A stretch of 64,000 nt of DNA from Pisolithus tinctorius (taxonomy: Eukaryota > Basidiomycota > Agaricomycetes > Boletales > Pisolithaceae), in the NCBI GenBank assembly GCA_024663395.1, contig JANFAH010000054.1, positions 62,001 to 126,000 of the forward strand. Reading direction: 5' to 3'. Position 1 is the first letter of the stretch, and every line of letters begins with the position of its first letter. Of the stretch, positions 21,379-32,746 are shown piece after piece. A program made the position numbers and the translations under genes. The notes beneath the pieces are model-generated. The model was not told where the DNA came from, did not search any database, and saw only the letters and a list, made by a program, of their open reading frames with translations.

Positions 21379-23640
21379 CTAGAAATGAAATTCATGATTC
21401 ACCTTCCATGGGTCAACTGACTCATCCATCCTAAATGATCCTGAGAGGGGTGGATGAATAGGGCTGGCTGAGGGACTGTGGGTGGGAGTAGGGGGATCAT
21501 TGACAGGAATGCTTGCTGATGCCATAATACCATCTGATGGTGGTGTAGGGGGAGATGACAAGGGCAAGAAAACATCTGAACCACTGTCATGCCAGACTCA
21601 TCAGAATCATCAATGAGATCAATGGCTGCTGATGTAGATCACCCAGCTGCACTGGCAGTATCTATGGTTGTTGTGAGATGGCTGGTTGGTTGTGTTTGGA
21701 TCAGTGCCAATGACAATCACTTACCCATCATGCATTGTCATTTAGAGTGATGAGGCACACTGGGTGGCTGACCACTTTTACTATCAATGGATAGCTGATG
21801 CTCAGTAATGATATCAAGTTCAGAATCTGACTTGGCTTGTCATGAGTCAAATTCCTCAAGATTGTCAGAATCATTGGATGAAGCTGGGGGTGATATACTG
21901 ATTGCCTTCCCCATTGCCTTTAATACTACAAGCTATTTGTTCCCAACTAGCAAGGATGGCTTTTGGGATGGGTGTTTGGGTTGCTATCATAACATATCCA
22001 TGATCAGCAAATTCTATCTGAGCAACTCACCCAGGACAATCACTCACTCATCATGTGCTTGTTGTTTTCCACCCCTGATTGACATGTAGATGTCTTCTCC
22101 TCCAAAGAAGTCCTTACCATTGACAGGAGAGAAATGGTTGTGATTCTTCTCACACAGCACCAAAGGGGGTAAATACTGCTGGTTGTCACAATCTTCCATC
22201 ACATTGAAGTTCCCATACAAAATCTAAATGTCAGTCATCAGCCTTCAAACACAAGTGCAACACTTGCCTAACTATGGACTCACCTTTGGAAGACCATCCA
22301 AGTATACAAACAGATGTTTAGGGAACACCTTGCAAAGGAGGGACTTTTCAAATTGCAAGTAAGTCCAGTTTCAGTCAAAAGTATAGTGATGGCAATAGTC
22401 TGAGCAGCACAAGCCAAGGGTTTTAAGGCAGTTCAGGTCTCCAGGGTTGAGGTAAGGCTGGTTCAAGGTGGGAAATAAGCACTGAAGATTGGCACTGGTA
22501 TCAAAGGCTTTGTCACCATCATCATCTATGGGCTGGAGTACATACATCAGCTACAGACACTCTGTAGGGATATGGTGATTTGAATATATATTCACTGCCT
22601 CGATCCCACAGGGAAGAATGATGATTTGTGAGACCTCAAACTTCATGTCCTTTGGTTGACCTTGTAGACCCTAGAAAGTTGAATAAGTAAAATTGAGGGA
22701 AAATCAACTGTTAAGCCTTACATCTTTCTGTTGAACACTCTGGTTGGTCATCCTCCCTTTTCCCTTCAGGCCTTTGTTTGTCTCAAGCTTTGCATGAGTA
22801 AAGGTATTTGAAAGGGATGTAGAAGCTGTTTGAGAGTGAGTAGAAGGGAGACCCATGTGGCAAGAAGTGCTTGGCAAGACTCATTGAGAAGATGATATCA
22901 AAGAGTGATGTAAGGAAGAGGAGGGAAGAGAGGAATTACTGAGCAGGTTCTGTAAAACTGCATCTACAGCTGAGTTGGATGGATGAGACTGCAGTGCTGG
23001 GGAGTATTCATTATCAGAAGATGAAAAAGCTACTTTCCTAGGCCTCTTCACCATGATAGGCACCTATTAAAAATGAAAGGATGGAAGGGAGGAGTGTATG
23101 GTGTTGGAGGTGTAGACAGAGGGAATACAGTGAAGATGAACACAAATTAAGTGAAGTTTACTTCAGTTTCTCATATCCAAGGCCTACTAGACAGCCACAA
23201 TGTATGATGCCATTTGGCTATTTACTTGGTGTCCATGACTATCTCCAACATGTGATTCAGAATAGCAAGAGCTTGACACCACCTGAGTGCTTGTGGATGC
23301 CAAGTGAAATTTGGTAATTCCACAATAAGCTCCTTTTTACCTTGTTGCCTGCTGTGGATGACTTCAATCTCTAGGTATCCATCCTCACTTCATTCCTCCT
23401 CCAACATACCAATGCCTGAGTGTAGGGAAATGGGTTGTGGTCTTCTGGGGCTTGTGTCCCTTCATGTAAAATCTGTGCTGCCTGTTCTTCAGCAATGAGT
23501 GAGGCCACCATAGTGAGATCTGTGCTCTCCAGTGGGACATCCTCCCATTCCTGGTCCTCAAGATCTGGGCTTGAAGACATTTGTGGGGATTGGGTGGCCA
23601 AACCAAGATAGTGTTGAATGACATCTGGCTCAATAGTCAC
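21379..23640 (-). pseudogene. Decayed multi-exon coding-like region, unknown
   Basis: Successive minus-strand frames look protein-like: 23371-23640 is acidic (DLEDQEWEDVPLESTDLTM), 22881-23063 is basic then Ser-rich (MVKRPRKVAFSSSDNEYSP), and shorter stretches around 22150-22450 read GNFNVMEDCDNQQYLPP and FPKHLFVYLDGLP. Many stops interrupt them. I do not recognise the family. Codon-like composition and conserved-looking aromatic segments favour a former gene or TE-borne gene over random sequence. Confidence 0.3.
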
Positions 23641-23743
23641 CTCAGAATCATGTGTAACATAAAGACCATGCTCTAGTTGTCCTGTGAAGTGTATGTCATA
23701 AAACCATCTCAGTGTTAATGGTATAATGGTATAAGCTGATTAC

Positions 23744-24460
23744 TGTCAAGTCTGGGCCTACTCCAACCAACTCCGATGCTAAACAAGGTCTAGAGAGTGG
23801 TTCAGAAGCAAGTCCAACACAGGGAAGCAGAACTCCAACTAGCAGAGTGTTGGCAGGAATGAAGACCACTGAGACAAAGGCAGAGTGGAGTGAGGGCATC
23901 AGGTTTAGCTCGTGTGCTACCCCCTTGCATGATCTCAGCCCTTGTATTTCAGAGAGTCAGAGATAACTCCAACAGGCAGAAGTCAGAGACAGAAGGAGTA
24001 GGAACTAAGTTGATATTTGTACTGAAGAACAGCAGAGTACAATACATGCTTTTATACTGTTACAGAGGTACAGTAACCAGAATCAGAACTGACATACAGA
24101 GACTCGTAAAATTTCAAGTAAAACTTCCCAGATGACAAATGAAGGGTAGACAGAGGACATATGAGCAGGTAACATAGAACATCCAGAAAAGGAAACAGTC
24201 CAGGTGCTGGACCATGCAGTGTGCATGCTGTGGAGTACCTGACTGTGCACTGTCAGGGAGAAGTCTGAAGGTAGTCACATGACTCCTCAGAGAACAGTCC
24301 GCTTGGTCTGTTAGAAGGGCAACACAAGTCCGACAGCAGTCAGAGTGGAGATGGTTTGTAACTGACAGAAGTTGGGCAGAGTTGGTGCAGAGTGAGCAAA
24401 CAACTGGCAGAAGAGGGTGCAGAGTGAGTAAGGACCTAGAGTGAATGCATGGTTATGACA
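23744..24460. mobile_element. LTR-B copy 1, complete solo LTR
   Basis: A 717-bp unit starting TGTCAAGTCTGG and ending GGTTATGACA, flanked by the perfect 5-bp duplication ATTAC (739-743 and 461-465 within 23.7-24.5 kb). A second copy lies at 28899-29635. No internal domain adjoins it, so it is a solo LTR. Confidence 0.85.
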
Positions 24461-24465
24461 ATTAC

Positions 24466-25350
24466 CTCACATTGGGACCCCGATTATGCCCTTCTCCAGA
24501 GATTGGATGTGCATTCCATTCCTCACAGCTCATCAAGGAATAGATGATGGAGGAGCCACAAGTGATGGGGATCATACCAGTTGAGCTGGTGGCAATGTTT
24601 AGGGTGTAGAAAGTGTTAGTGATGGTGCTTCTGCACCTCTCTATTCATTTTATTGCTTTATTTCATTGTTTTCTACTCTGATTAATGGTCACTAAGTTTG
24701 CTTCCCTCACTTACAGTGTTGTGGATTATTGTGTCCATTGTTTATCTTTGTTTACCAATTTTGCACACTTAGCATTGTGTGGCCAGTGTATTTTTCCCTT
24801 CAGTCTCTGACACTGGGCACAAGGCCTCAGTAAAGTGGATATTTGAACAGAAAGAAAGCCCTCCACTGATAGGCAAAATGGTGACCAACTTCCAGACACA
24901 TCTGTTCAATATGGGTATTATCAGTTGATTTGAGTGTCCTGTGAGCCAGCCTATCAGATAAGTAGGCTTACTTACTTTCCCCACATGAAACTGCCACAAT
25001 TGTGGCCATGAACCATGACCATGTACACAGAGACATCCTTGTTCTCCCCACCTTAATCTCCATGAACATGTGATGGTAAACCATACCTGATAACTGCTTT
25101 CTGAAAGGTTTCCAGGACAGTTGTGTTGTGGCACATTCTGTTTTCATTATTCAACAACACAGCCTTATGTAATACACTTGTACTTGTGTTAGTTTTTACC
25201 TTTTAAACACACCTCAGTCTTGACATACTCAAGCTGAGGTGAGATTTTTTTCTACAGTTGTTACTCTATGATATCTAACCCTACTAGTTATACTCCTTTA
25301 TTCTAGTCTTCACAGCTTCCTCTGTTTGAACTGTAGCTCTTCAACCTACA
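24466..25350. other. Unassigned sequence containing the end of the Copia-2 5' LTR
   Basis: The right part should be the LTR of Copia-2, ending CAACCTACA at 25350 just before the primer-binding site. The LTR start could not be fixed by eye. The minus-strand frame 24769-25134 has no recognised motif. Confidence 0.4.
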
Positions 25351-25353
25351 AAA

Positions 25354-25365
25354 GGTTATGAGCCC
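25354..25365 (+). other. Probable Copia-2 primer-binding site
   Basis: GGTTATGAGCCC, three bases after the CCTACA end of the LTR. It is complementary to the anticodon arm of initiator tRNA-Met, as in Copia-class elements primed by a half tRNA. The gag start codon follows at 25424. Confidence 0.6.
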
Positions 25366-25804
25366 CAACTTGCACAGATACTACATTTACACAGTCAGAA
25401 ACAGTTATAACTAAGCTAGAACAATGTCAAACCCTTCTGCATCAACTGCTGGCTCCTCACAGACAGCAACTTCAGCCTCTGCAATAACTGCTACCTTGTC
25501 AGCCAAGTCCATGCAGCCTAGTAGTCACCTATATGTCATTCCATCATTGGAAAATGACAGTTCTAACTTCCAGACATGGAAGTACAGAATCAATATGGTA
25601 CTAGATATTCATGGACTATTGGACCTTGTCAGTGGAAAAATCACTGCACCAGACCCAACCACAGACCCAAATTGGCATGCAGACTGGCTAGCCAGGGACA
25701 AAGAGGCTCACATGTAGATCACCTTAACTCTGAAGGATGAACCACTTAGTGGTGTGCTTCATGCAAGCACAGCAACTGAAGTCTGGAAGAAACTACATGA
25801 GCAC

Positions 25805-27586
25805 TGTGAGTCAAAGTGTGGAAAGGCAGTGAAAATCAACCAAAACAAATAAGAGTGAGTGGTGGTTTGCCTTTGCAGTACCTTGAGGGCAGAAAAATCC
25901 AATGTGGGGGGAAACTTCAATAGCAGGTGCTCCTGGCACAAGTCATCAATGAGTTACACAGGAGTAGATGAATGAATGATGACTGGGAGGGTGATACTGA
26001 ATGGAGCAAAGGTATTCAGCCAAATGGACTCCTTGCACAAGTTGTTGACTAGTTATGCAGGAGTGGGAGGATGACTAAGCAAGACTGCTGACTAAGTGTG
26101 GATAAAGCTTCAGATACAGGATGGAGGTATGTAGATAGACCCTTGATGGAGCCTCAACTACCAAGTATGATGAGTGGTGACAGATAGACCCCTTTGTGGA
26201 GCCTCAACTGTTGACAATAAGTTATGCTGAGATGAGCTGAACTGACTGCTGACTGGATTCCTGATTGCTTGTTGATTACTTGTTGGGTTGTAGCTAAGTA
26301 CAGGGGGTTTATATAATGTGGGGGGAGCACAGCCTATGACAAACAAGGCATGAATGCTTGGTAAGTAATGAGTAAGGACTGTAAGCAATGAGTAATCATG
26401 ATGAGTAAGCAAGAAATGAAAAGTAAGCAAGCAAAGCAGATTGGTAAGTATTGGAAATAAATGAGTCAAGGACAGTCAAAATATCACAGAATGAGTCAAA
26501 GTATGTCAGATCTCAGCAGAGACATCACTTGACCAACAGATTGGATGACAGATGGATGGTGTTTCCAGATGGGGAAGTATTAAATCCAGAAATGGATGGC
26601 ATGAGTCAGGTGTCAAAGGGCTATGGCATTGGGGGTCTGTGGGGTAATGGGAGCATAGGTGACCACATCTCCCACCCATTCATCCTCTCAGTGAAGTCAA
26701 TAAATGCTTCATGAACAGGGCTCTGATGGAGGAGAGGGAGAAGGGGGGACATCCTCTGCTGGGTCTTGCAGTAAAAAGGAAAGATGCATGTCATACTTGT
26801 CATGGATGTGATCAGGGAGGCTGGAGAACAGTAGATTATACTGCAGCTGTTGCAATGTGGGGAGAATGATGGATGAGATTGGAATAAAGATGGAGCAGGG
26901 AGCAGGGAGGAAGGATCTGTATGCTTCATCAAGTGGGGAGACTGAAATGACCACATAAGACCTTTCTAACCATGTGACAGACCTGAGGCAACCAAAGAAT
27001 GTCCTTCTGGAAGTCATACTGACAAGGAGAACATGCTGACCAAGCTGCATGGGATGGGATGGGGCTGATGACAATGGAATGAACCAGGGGGCTTCAGGAT
27101 GGAAGCTGGTGGGAACACCTGGCAGATATATGTAGCCACTGTCTCTGGCAAAAGAGACAAGTGAGATGATCAACAAAGAGGCAGCCATATCTGATGGACT
27201 TAGTGAAATAAGTGTCTGATGGATGGAGTGCTGTAGAAATGCATAGGGTGTGAGGATCCTTTCCAAAATTGGAAGGCAGGATGGCATAGCTGAGCACTTT
27301 AAGTGAGTGTGAGAACAGAATTGATACCTTTGGAAATGGTGGAGATACAATGAAAACCAGAACACCATACATGGGTGCTAAAAACTTTTGATGCACACTT
27401 AACTTACTTCCTCTTTTCTCTTTAGCACTGATGACTCATTCTTGTGTGAAGGATGACTGCTCATGTCCAGCAGTCCTTCTATGCATGAGGGCTTTAGTCT
27501 TCATCTGTATGGCATGGTGTGCAACTCATCAATGAGTTATGCAGGGTCAGCTGTAACCATGTCCACAACACCTTTGGTGTGTGACA
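25805..27586 (-). mobile_element. LTR-A copy 2, complete solo LTR
   Basis: A 1,782-bp unit with the same termini as copy 1, flanked by the 4-bp duplication GCAC (25801-25804 and 27587-27590), inserted into a His codon region of Copia-2 gag. TATATAA at 26309-26315 on the minus strand. It carries ORF159 at 26709-27188. CpG-poor. Confidence 0.9.
26709..27188 (-). CDS. LTR-A ORF159 copy 2, unknown protein
   Basis: An open frame of 159 codons starting MAASLLIISLVSFARD, colinear with the other copies and with no length change. The segments LLVSMTSRRTFFG, LERSYVVISVSP and the tail DVPPSPSPPSEPCS are retained. Substitutions relative to the young copy at 63270 include Arg to Cys, Trp or His, as expected from CpG decay of CGN codons. 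There is no known domain. Translation is unproven and this old copy is probably silent. Confidence 0.45.
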   Translation of the reverse strand: MAASLLIISLVSFARDSGYIYLPGVPTSFHPEAPWFIPLSSAPSHPMQLGQHVLLVSMTSRRTFFGCLRSVTWLERSYVVISVSPLDEAYRSFLPAPCSIFIPISSIILPTLQQLQYNLLFSSLPDHIHDKYDMHLSFLLQDPAEDVPPSPSPPSEPCS

Positions 27587-28115
27587 GCACTATGAAGGAA
27601 GAGGCAAACAGACAATAGCCTATCTTATAGGTGAACTCTTCCATGGGACCCTCTTGGACAATGCTCCCATGGAACCTCAGCTAAACTCCATGTGACAGAA
27701 GGCAGCTGTACTTAAATCACTTGGCCAGTCCCTAGACAACTCACTTGTTGCCATAGCCATGGTCATATCTCTACCATCCTCCTACTTAACTCTCTGCACT
27801 GTTCTCATGTCCTCAGATGACAAGCTGTCAATAGACTCAGTAATCTCCAGTGTTCTTGTCAAGGAGAGAGCAAGAAAGACAGCAGCAACCCAAACTGTGC
27901 TTGTTGTTAAGACCCAAGCCAACAAAAAGGGAAAAGGGAAAGATGACCAGAAACAGAGGAAGAAACCTTGAGATGGCAAGAAGAAGAAAACTGATGAGAT
28001 GGCAAAGTCTTCATCCCATCCTCAAAAGGAAAAGCCAAAGGAGAAGGAGAAGGATGACCTAGTAGCCAAGGTGGCACACATACCAGAAGCCTGCTCTCCC
28101 CCCTTATGACTCTTC

Positions 28116-28535
28116 ATGGCATCTAGTCATAGTGGCAACCTAAGTGCATCTTGGGTTGTTGACTCTAGTGCCTCAGTCAATATGTGCTGTCAGTGCAAAT
28201 GGTTTACATCACTAACAAAGCTCTCACCTCCACAACTAGTTGTGGTTGGAAACAGTAGCTCCATACCAGCTACTGCAGTTGGATGTATTGAGCTTGAGAT
28301 GGACCTGGGAGATGGAAAATCTGGCCATATACTACTACAGAAAGTCTATTATGTGCCAGACCTCAACTTGAACCTCCTCTCTGTGGCATACCTCACCAAC
28401 AAGGGAGTTGAGGTAGCCTTTGCACAAGACAGGTGTTCTGTCATTGCACAAGGTGAAACTGTAGGAATAGGTCATAAATGCAATTCACTTTATATCCTTG
28501 CAGCTAGGACACACTCACCATACCTTGCTGCATGA
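28116..28535 (+). pseudogene. Copia-2 protease region
   Basis: The frame MASSHSGNLSASWVVDSSAS contains the retroviral-type aspartic protease motif in altered form (DSSAS where D-S/T-G-A is usual), followed by the typical VYYVPDLNLNLLSVAYLT segment that precedes GAG-pre-integrase in Copia. The altered glycine suggests an inactive enzyme. Confidence 0.75.
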
Positions 28536-28599
28536 ATTGCATATGGACCTTCACCCATTCTCAACCCCACTCTCTACTTCACAGTACTTAATTCTTCCA

Positions 28600-30252
28600 C
28601 CTCAAATCTGAAGGCCACACTTGAAACATGGCACCATCATCTCAGCCATGCAAATCTTAAGTCTGTTCAGCAACTCATCAGCAAAGAAATGATAGAGGGA
28701 ATGGAGATAACAAACCCAAGGTCCAGTCATTCCCCCTTGTGGCAGGCATGTCTCAAAGGCAAGCAGCACTGAAACACCATACCAACAAAGCCAGATGTGA
28801 TAAATCCATGTGTTCTCTACAGGACATATTTGGATGTCTGTGGACCTATGGAGGCTACAGCTCAGACTGGACACTGATATTTTGTTACCTACATTGATTG
28901 TCAAGTCCAGGCCTACTCCAACCAACTCCAATGCTAGACAAGGTCTGGGGAGAGGTTTGGAAGCAAGTCTGATGCAAGAAAGCAGAACTCTGACTGGCAG
29001 AGTGTTGGCAGGAACAAAGTCTGCTGAGACAAAGGTGGAGCAGAGTGAGGGTGTTGGGTTTAGCTCATGTGCTACCCCCTTGCATGATCTCAGCCCTCAT
29101 ATTTCAGAGGGAGAGTACAGATGGAAAGTTGGAGGTAACTCCAACAGGCAGAAGACAGAGACAGAGGGAGTAGGAACTAAGTTGATATTCATACTGAAGA
29201 ACAGTGGAGTACGATACATGCTTTTATACTACCACAGAGGTACAGTAATTGGAATTGGAACTGATGAACAGAGACTCATAAAATTTCAAGTAAAACTTTC
29301 CTAGACAATGAATGAAGGGTAGATGAAGGACATATGAATGGGTAACATAGTACATCCCAAAAAGGGAACAGTCCAGGCACTGGACCATGTGGTGCACATG
29401 CTGTGGAGTACCTGACTGTGTGCTGTCAGGGAGAAGTCCAAAGGGTGGTCACATGACTCCTCAGAGAACAGTCCACACAGTCTGGTAGGAGAGCAGAATA
29501 AGTCTGACAGCAGTCAGAGTTGAGATGGTTTGTAAATGATAGAAGGTGGGCAGAGTTGGTGCAGAGTGAGTGAATTGACCAGCAGAAAAGGGTGTGGAGT
29601 AAGTGAGGACTCAGGATGAACACATGGTCATGACATCAATGGTCATTCCCACCATCTTGTGGTTGAACTGATTAAGACCAAGGATGAAGTCCCTGCCCTG
29701 ACAAAGTAATATTTCAACTGAGCTGAGATTGAGATGGGCAAGCACCCCAATTTCCTGTGAAGTGATGGTGGAAGAGAGTGCAGCTCTACAGATTTTAGCA
29801 TGTACCTCAAGTCCAAGGGTATACACCATGAAAAGACAAATGCCTATACCCCCCAGGAGAACAGAGTCACTGAAAGGATGAATTGCACACTCATTGAGAC
29901 TGCACAAGAAATGCTCAGTGATGCTAAACTCCCAAATCAGTACTGGGGTGATGCCATACTCTTTGCCACACACTTAATTAATAGAACTCCAACCCATGTG
30001 ATCCAAGGCAATATAATGCTGTATGAGGCATTCACTGGCAATAAACCCTCAGTGTCACACATATGGATGTTTGGCTGCAAGGAAAATGTCCACATACCCC
30101 AGCAAAAACAAAAGAAACTTGATGCAAAGTTGCTTGAGTGCATTCTGTTGGGATTTGCTGAGAATAGGAAGGCATATGTGTGCCTGCATCACCCTACAGG
30201 CCAAACATTTGAGACATGGGATGTAGTATTTGATGAAGGTGACTCAGGATGA
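28600..30252 (+). pseudogene. Copia-2 integrase, interrupted by LTR-B copy 2
   Basis: Starts with a GAG-pre-integrase HHLSHANLKSVQQLI segment, then the first catalytic Asp region YLDVCGPME, then VTYID where LTR-B is inserted (28899-29635). After it comes GHSHHLVVELIKTKDEVP, and from 29800 an intact frame with TPQENRVTERMN, which provides the catalytic Glu, and FGCKENVHIPQQ. Several stops lie in the middle section. Gene order and motifs are clear despite the decay. Confidence 0.8.
28899..29635. mobile_element. LTR-B copy 2, complete solo LTR
   Basis: A 737-bp unit, TGTCAAGTCCAGG to GGTCATGACA, homologous to 23744-24460. The 5 bp on its sides are TTGAT (28894-28898) and TCAAT (29636-29640). 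They differ, but both derive from TCGAT by one CpG change on either strand. Without the insertion the host Copia frame reads Y-I-D-G-H-S. Confidence 0.85.
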
Positions 30253-30931
30253 CCTGACAGAGTCAAGATAGTCATGGACCCTGTAGATGTTGTGAGGAAA
30301 CCCAAAGAACTTGCAGTTGCACCTCAGGAAAGTACTGGGGTTGGTAACAATGCAGATGTGCACACACTTGAGTCAGAGGATGAACCAGGAGGCTCAGATC
30401 TTGGATCTGATGGGCCAGAGTGCACCCAGGACCAAGATGACCCTGTCATTGTAAAGAGCAAGGCTACAGATGAAGGGGATTGCTGCTATCAGGCCAAGAT
30501 CAGTCAGTTGCTAGGGAGAGCAATGATGAGGACTTACCTCCAGTTCCACCTGTTATCTTGCAGGTAGAATGAGCTAGAATGATGCCTACAGCATCCACAA
30601 GGTCTACTACACAGCTACAAGGTCCCCCCAGCCTTATCCAATCCCAATCCCAGCTCCAGTGGTGAGATGCTCCTCATGAACTCAAGAGTGCCCTGTTTGA
30701 GATGATGATCCTTGTTATTTCATCAACACCTATGATAGGAAGTCACTTACTGAGCCTAGGGAAGAAATGGGTCATGCATCATACCAGTGAGATGATGTGG
30801 CAGCAGGCAAGGGTGCTGTGCATGTGGACAGTGAGTCAGCAGCTTGCATGGAGACTCTGCATGAGTCTGCTTACAAAGCAACCACAACACATGACAATGA
30901 ACCAACTACATTCAATGAGGTGATGTGACAC
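30253..30931 (+). pseudogene. Copia-2 linker region after integrase
   Basis: Frames such as 30274-30567 are acidic and Pro/Ser-rich (LESEDEPGGSDLGSDGPE), as is usual between integrase and reverse transcriptase in Copia, and the last part contains PTTFNEVM, which resembles the segment just upstream of reverse transcriptase. LTR-A copy 3 follows directly. Confidence 0.55.
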
Positions 30932-32742
30932 TGTGAGTCAAAAGTGTGGTTCAGTGGTGTAAACCAACCAAAACCAAGACAAAAGACAATCAGAGTGAGT
31001 GGTGGTGTGCCTATGCAGTACCTAGATGGTGGAAGGCCTTATTCAGGTGGGTTTTTGCAAACTACAACACTCAAAGATGAGTGCTGAGGGTTGGGGGTGC
31101 TCCTGATGAAGAGGGAGCAAGAATGCAAGAGATTGTAATGGGGTAGACTGCCACCAGCCTACAGAAGGATGGATGATGACTTAATTTAATGTTCTGAGCT
31201 GTACTGAGCTCAGGGAGGACTTGGAGCAAAGCTGATTGATGATAGATGATAATAAGCAAAGTAAATGATAGCTAGACCCTTAATAAAGTCTCAACTATCA
31301 AAGCTGCTGAATGATTTACTGAGAGATGATGAAATGCAAGCAAGAGGGGCTCTCTGATGTCTTCTTCTTTTTCAGCTATCTAAGTACAGTGATTTATATA
31401 CAGTACAGGGGCATTTCCTATGGAAAACAAGGTGTAAACACTTGGTAAGTGACTGGTAACTGATAAGTAAGGAATGTAAGCAGTGGGTAATTGACTTAGA
31501 AAGCATTGGTGAGCATTGGTAAGGATAAGTAAGCCAAAAAGTGAAGAATCAGCAAGCAAGGTCAAAAGATTGGTAAGTATTGGCAATAGGTGAGTCAAGG
31601 ACAATCAGAATTTCAAAGTATGAGTTGAGCAATGTCAGAAACTGAGTAAGCACACTGGATTCACATTAGGGGGAGGCTGTGCATGTCACATCTCAAAGAG
31701 ATTGCTTCCAGGCCAAGGTGGGATGATAGAGAGGCAGTGCTGATCTGATGCCAATATAGTACATCCAATAGCAGACTGGGTGAGTCAGGTGTCAACAGGG
31801 GTCAAGCTTTGGGGGTCTGTGGGGTGACAGAAGCATAGGGGATCACATTTTCCCCCCCAACTGTCCTCTCAGTGAAGCAAATAAAAACTTCATGAATGGG
31901 ACCCTGTTGGAAGAGAGGATGAAGGGGGAGTGTCTTCTGCTGTATCTTGCAATAAGAAGGCAAGATGTGTATCATACTCATCATGGATGTGATCAGGGAG
32001 AGTGGAGAACAGTAGATTATACTGTAGCTGTTGCAATTTTGGAAGAACAATGGATGAGACTGGTATGAAGACATTGCAGGGAGCAGGGAGGAAGGATCCA
32101 TATGCTTCTTGGACTGGAGAGACTGAAATGACCACATAAGACCTTTCTAACCAAATGACAGACCTGAGGCAACCAAAGAACATCCTCCTGGAGGTCATAC
32201 TGACAAAAAGAATGTGCTGTCCAAGCTGGATGGGCTGAGAGGGGGTGGATGAGGATGGGATGTACCAGGATGCTTCAGGACAGAAGCTGGTAGGAACTCC
32301 TGGAAAATATACATAGACATGGTCCCTAGCAAAGGGGACAAGTGAAATGATTGATGTAGAGGTGGCCATATCAGAAGAATTAGCAAAATGAGCATCTGTT
32401 GGAGGGAGTGCTGTAGAAACATGTGGAGTGCACAGATCCTTCCCAATTTTGGAAGGTAGGATCACATGGCTGAGCACTATAAGTGAGTGTGGGAATAGTG
32501 TCAGTATCTGCAGAAATGGGGGAGATATGTCAATAACTGGAATGCCATACACAGGCACTAAGAATTTTTATTGGCACTTAACTTGCTTCCTTCTTTTTTC
32601 TTTGGCATTGATGACTCATTCTTGTGCAATGGATGACTGCCAACATTCCTGGATGTCTTTCTTCACATGAGGGCTATAGTCTTCATCTCCATTCTTCAGC
32701 AGTACCCATGTCCATGTCACCAAACACCTTTGGTGTGTGACA
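30932..32742 (-). mobile_element. LTR-A copy 3, complete solo LTR
   Basis: A 1,811-bp unit flanked by the 4-bp duplication ACAC (30928-30931 and 32743-32746). It belongs, with copy 4, to a subfamily distinct from copies 1, 2 and 5. TATATAA at 31394-31400 and ORF159 at 31890-32369, both on the minus strand. It sits at the edge of Copia-2. Confidence 0.9.
31890..32369 (-). CDS. LTR-A ORF159 copy 3 (second subfamily), unknown protein
   Basis: An open frame of 159 codons starting MATSTSIISLVPFARD. It is clearly diverged in sequence from copies 1 and 2 but has the same start, stop and length. In this subfamily the upstream sequence is one base shorter just before the ATG, so the frame upstream of the ATG differs between subfamilies while the frame downstream does not. 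That supports the ATG choice and past coding constraint. Its tail ends SSSLPTGSHS instead of PPSEPCS. There is no known domain. Confidence 0.45.
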   Translation of the reverse strand: MATSTSIISLVPFARDHVYVYFPGVPTSFCPEASWYIPSSSTPSQPIQLGQHILFVSMTSRRMFFGCLRSVIWLERSYVVISVSPVQEAYGSFLPAPCNVFIPVSSIVLPKLQQLQYNLLFSTLPDHIHDEYDTHLAFLLQDTAEDTPPSSSLPTGSHS

Positions 32743-32746
32743 ACAC

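Larger units (their letters stand above)
25424..27971 (+). pseudogene. Copia-2 Gag, interrupted by LTR-A copy 2
   Basis: The frame begins MSNPSASTAGSSQTATSAS, with a Gag-like NFQTWKYRINMVLDIHGLLD segment and an early TAG at about 25716. It reaches EVWKKLHEH at 25804 where LTR-A is inserted, and resumes after the duplicated GCAC with YEGRGKQTIAYLIGELFHGT. The C-terminal part (27759-27971) is Lys-rich (KKGKGKDDQKQRKKP), and I see no zinc knuckle there. Confidence 0.75.
25351..30931 (+). mobile_element. Copia-2, decayed element with nested solo LTRs
   Basis: Plus-strand Ty1/Copia element with primer-binding site, Gag, protease, GAG-pre-integrase and integrase, plus a linker region. It is split by LTR-A copy 2 (25805-27586, in gag) and LTR-B copy 2 (28899-29635, in integrase) and bounded by LTR-A copy 3 (30932-32742). 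Removing the insertions restores continuous domain order. Reverse transcriptase and RNase H are not seen. Several stops and strong CpG depletion show that it is inactive. Confidence 0.85.
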
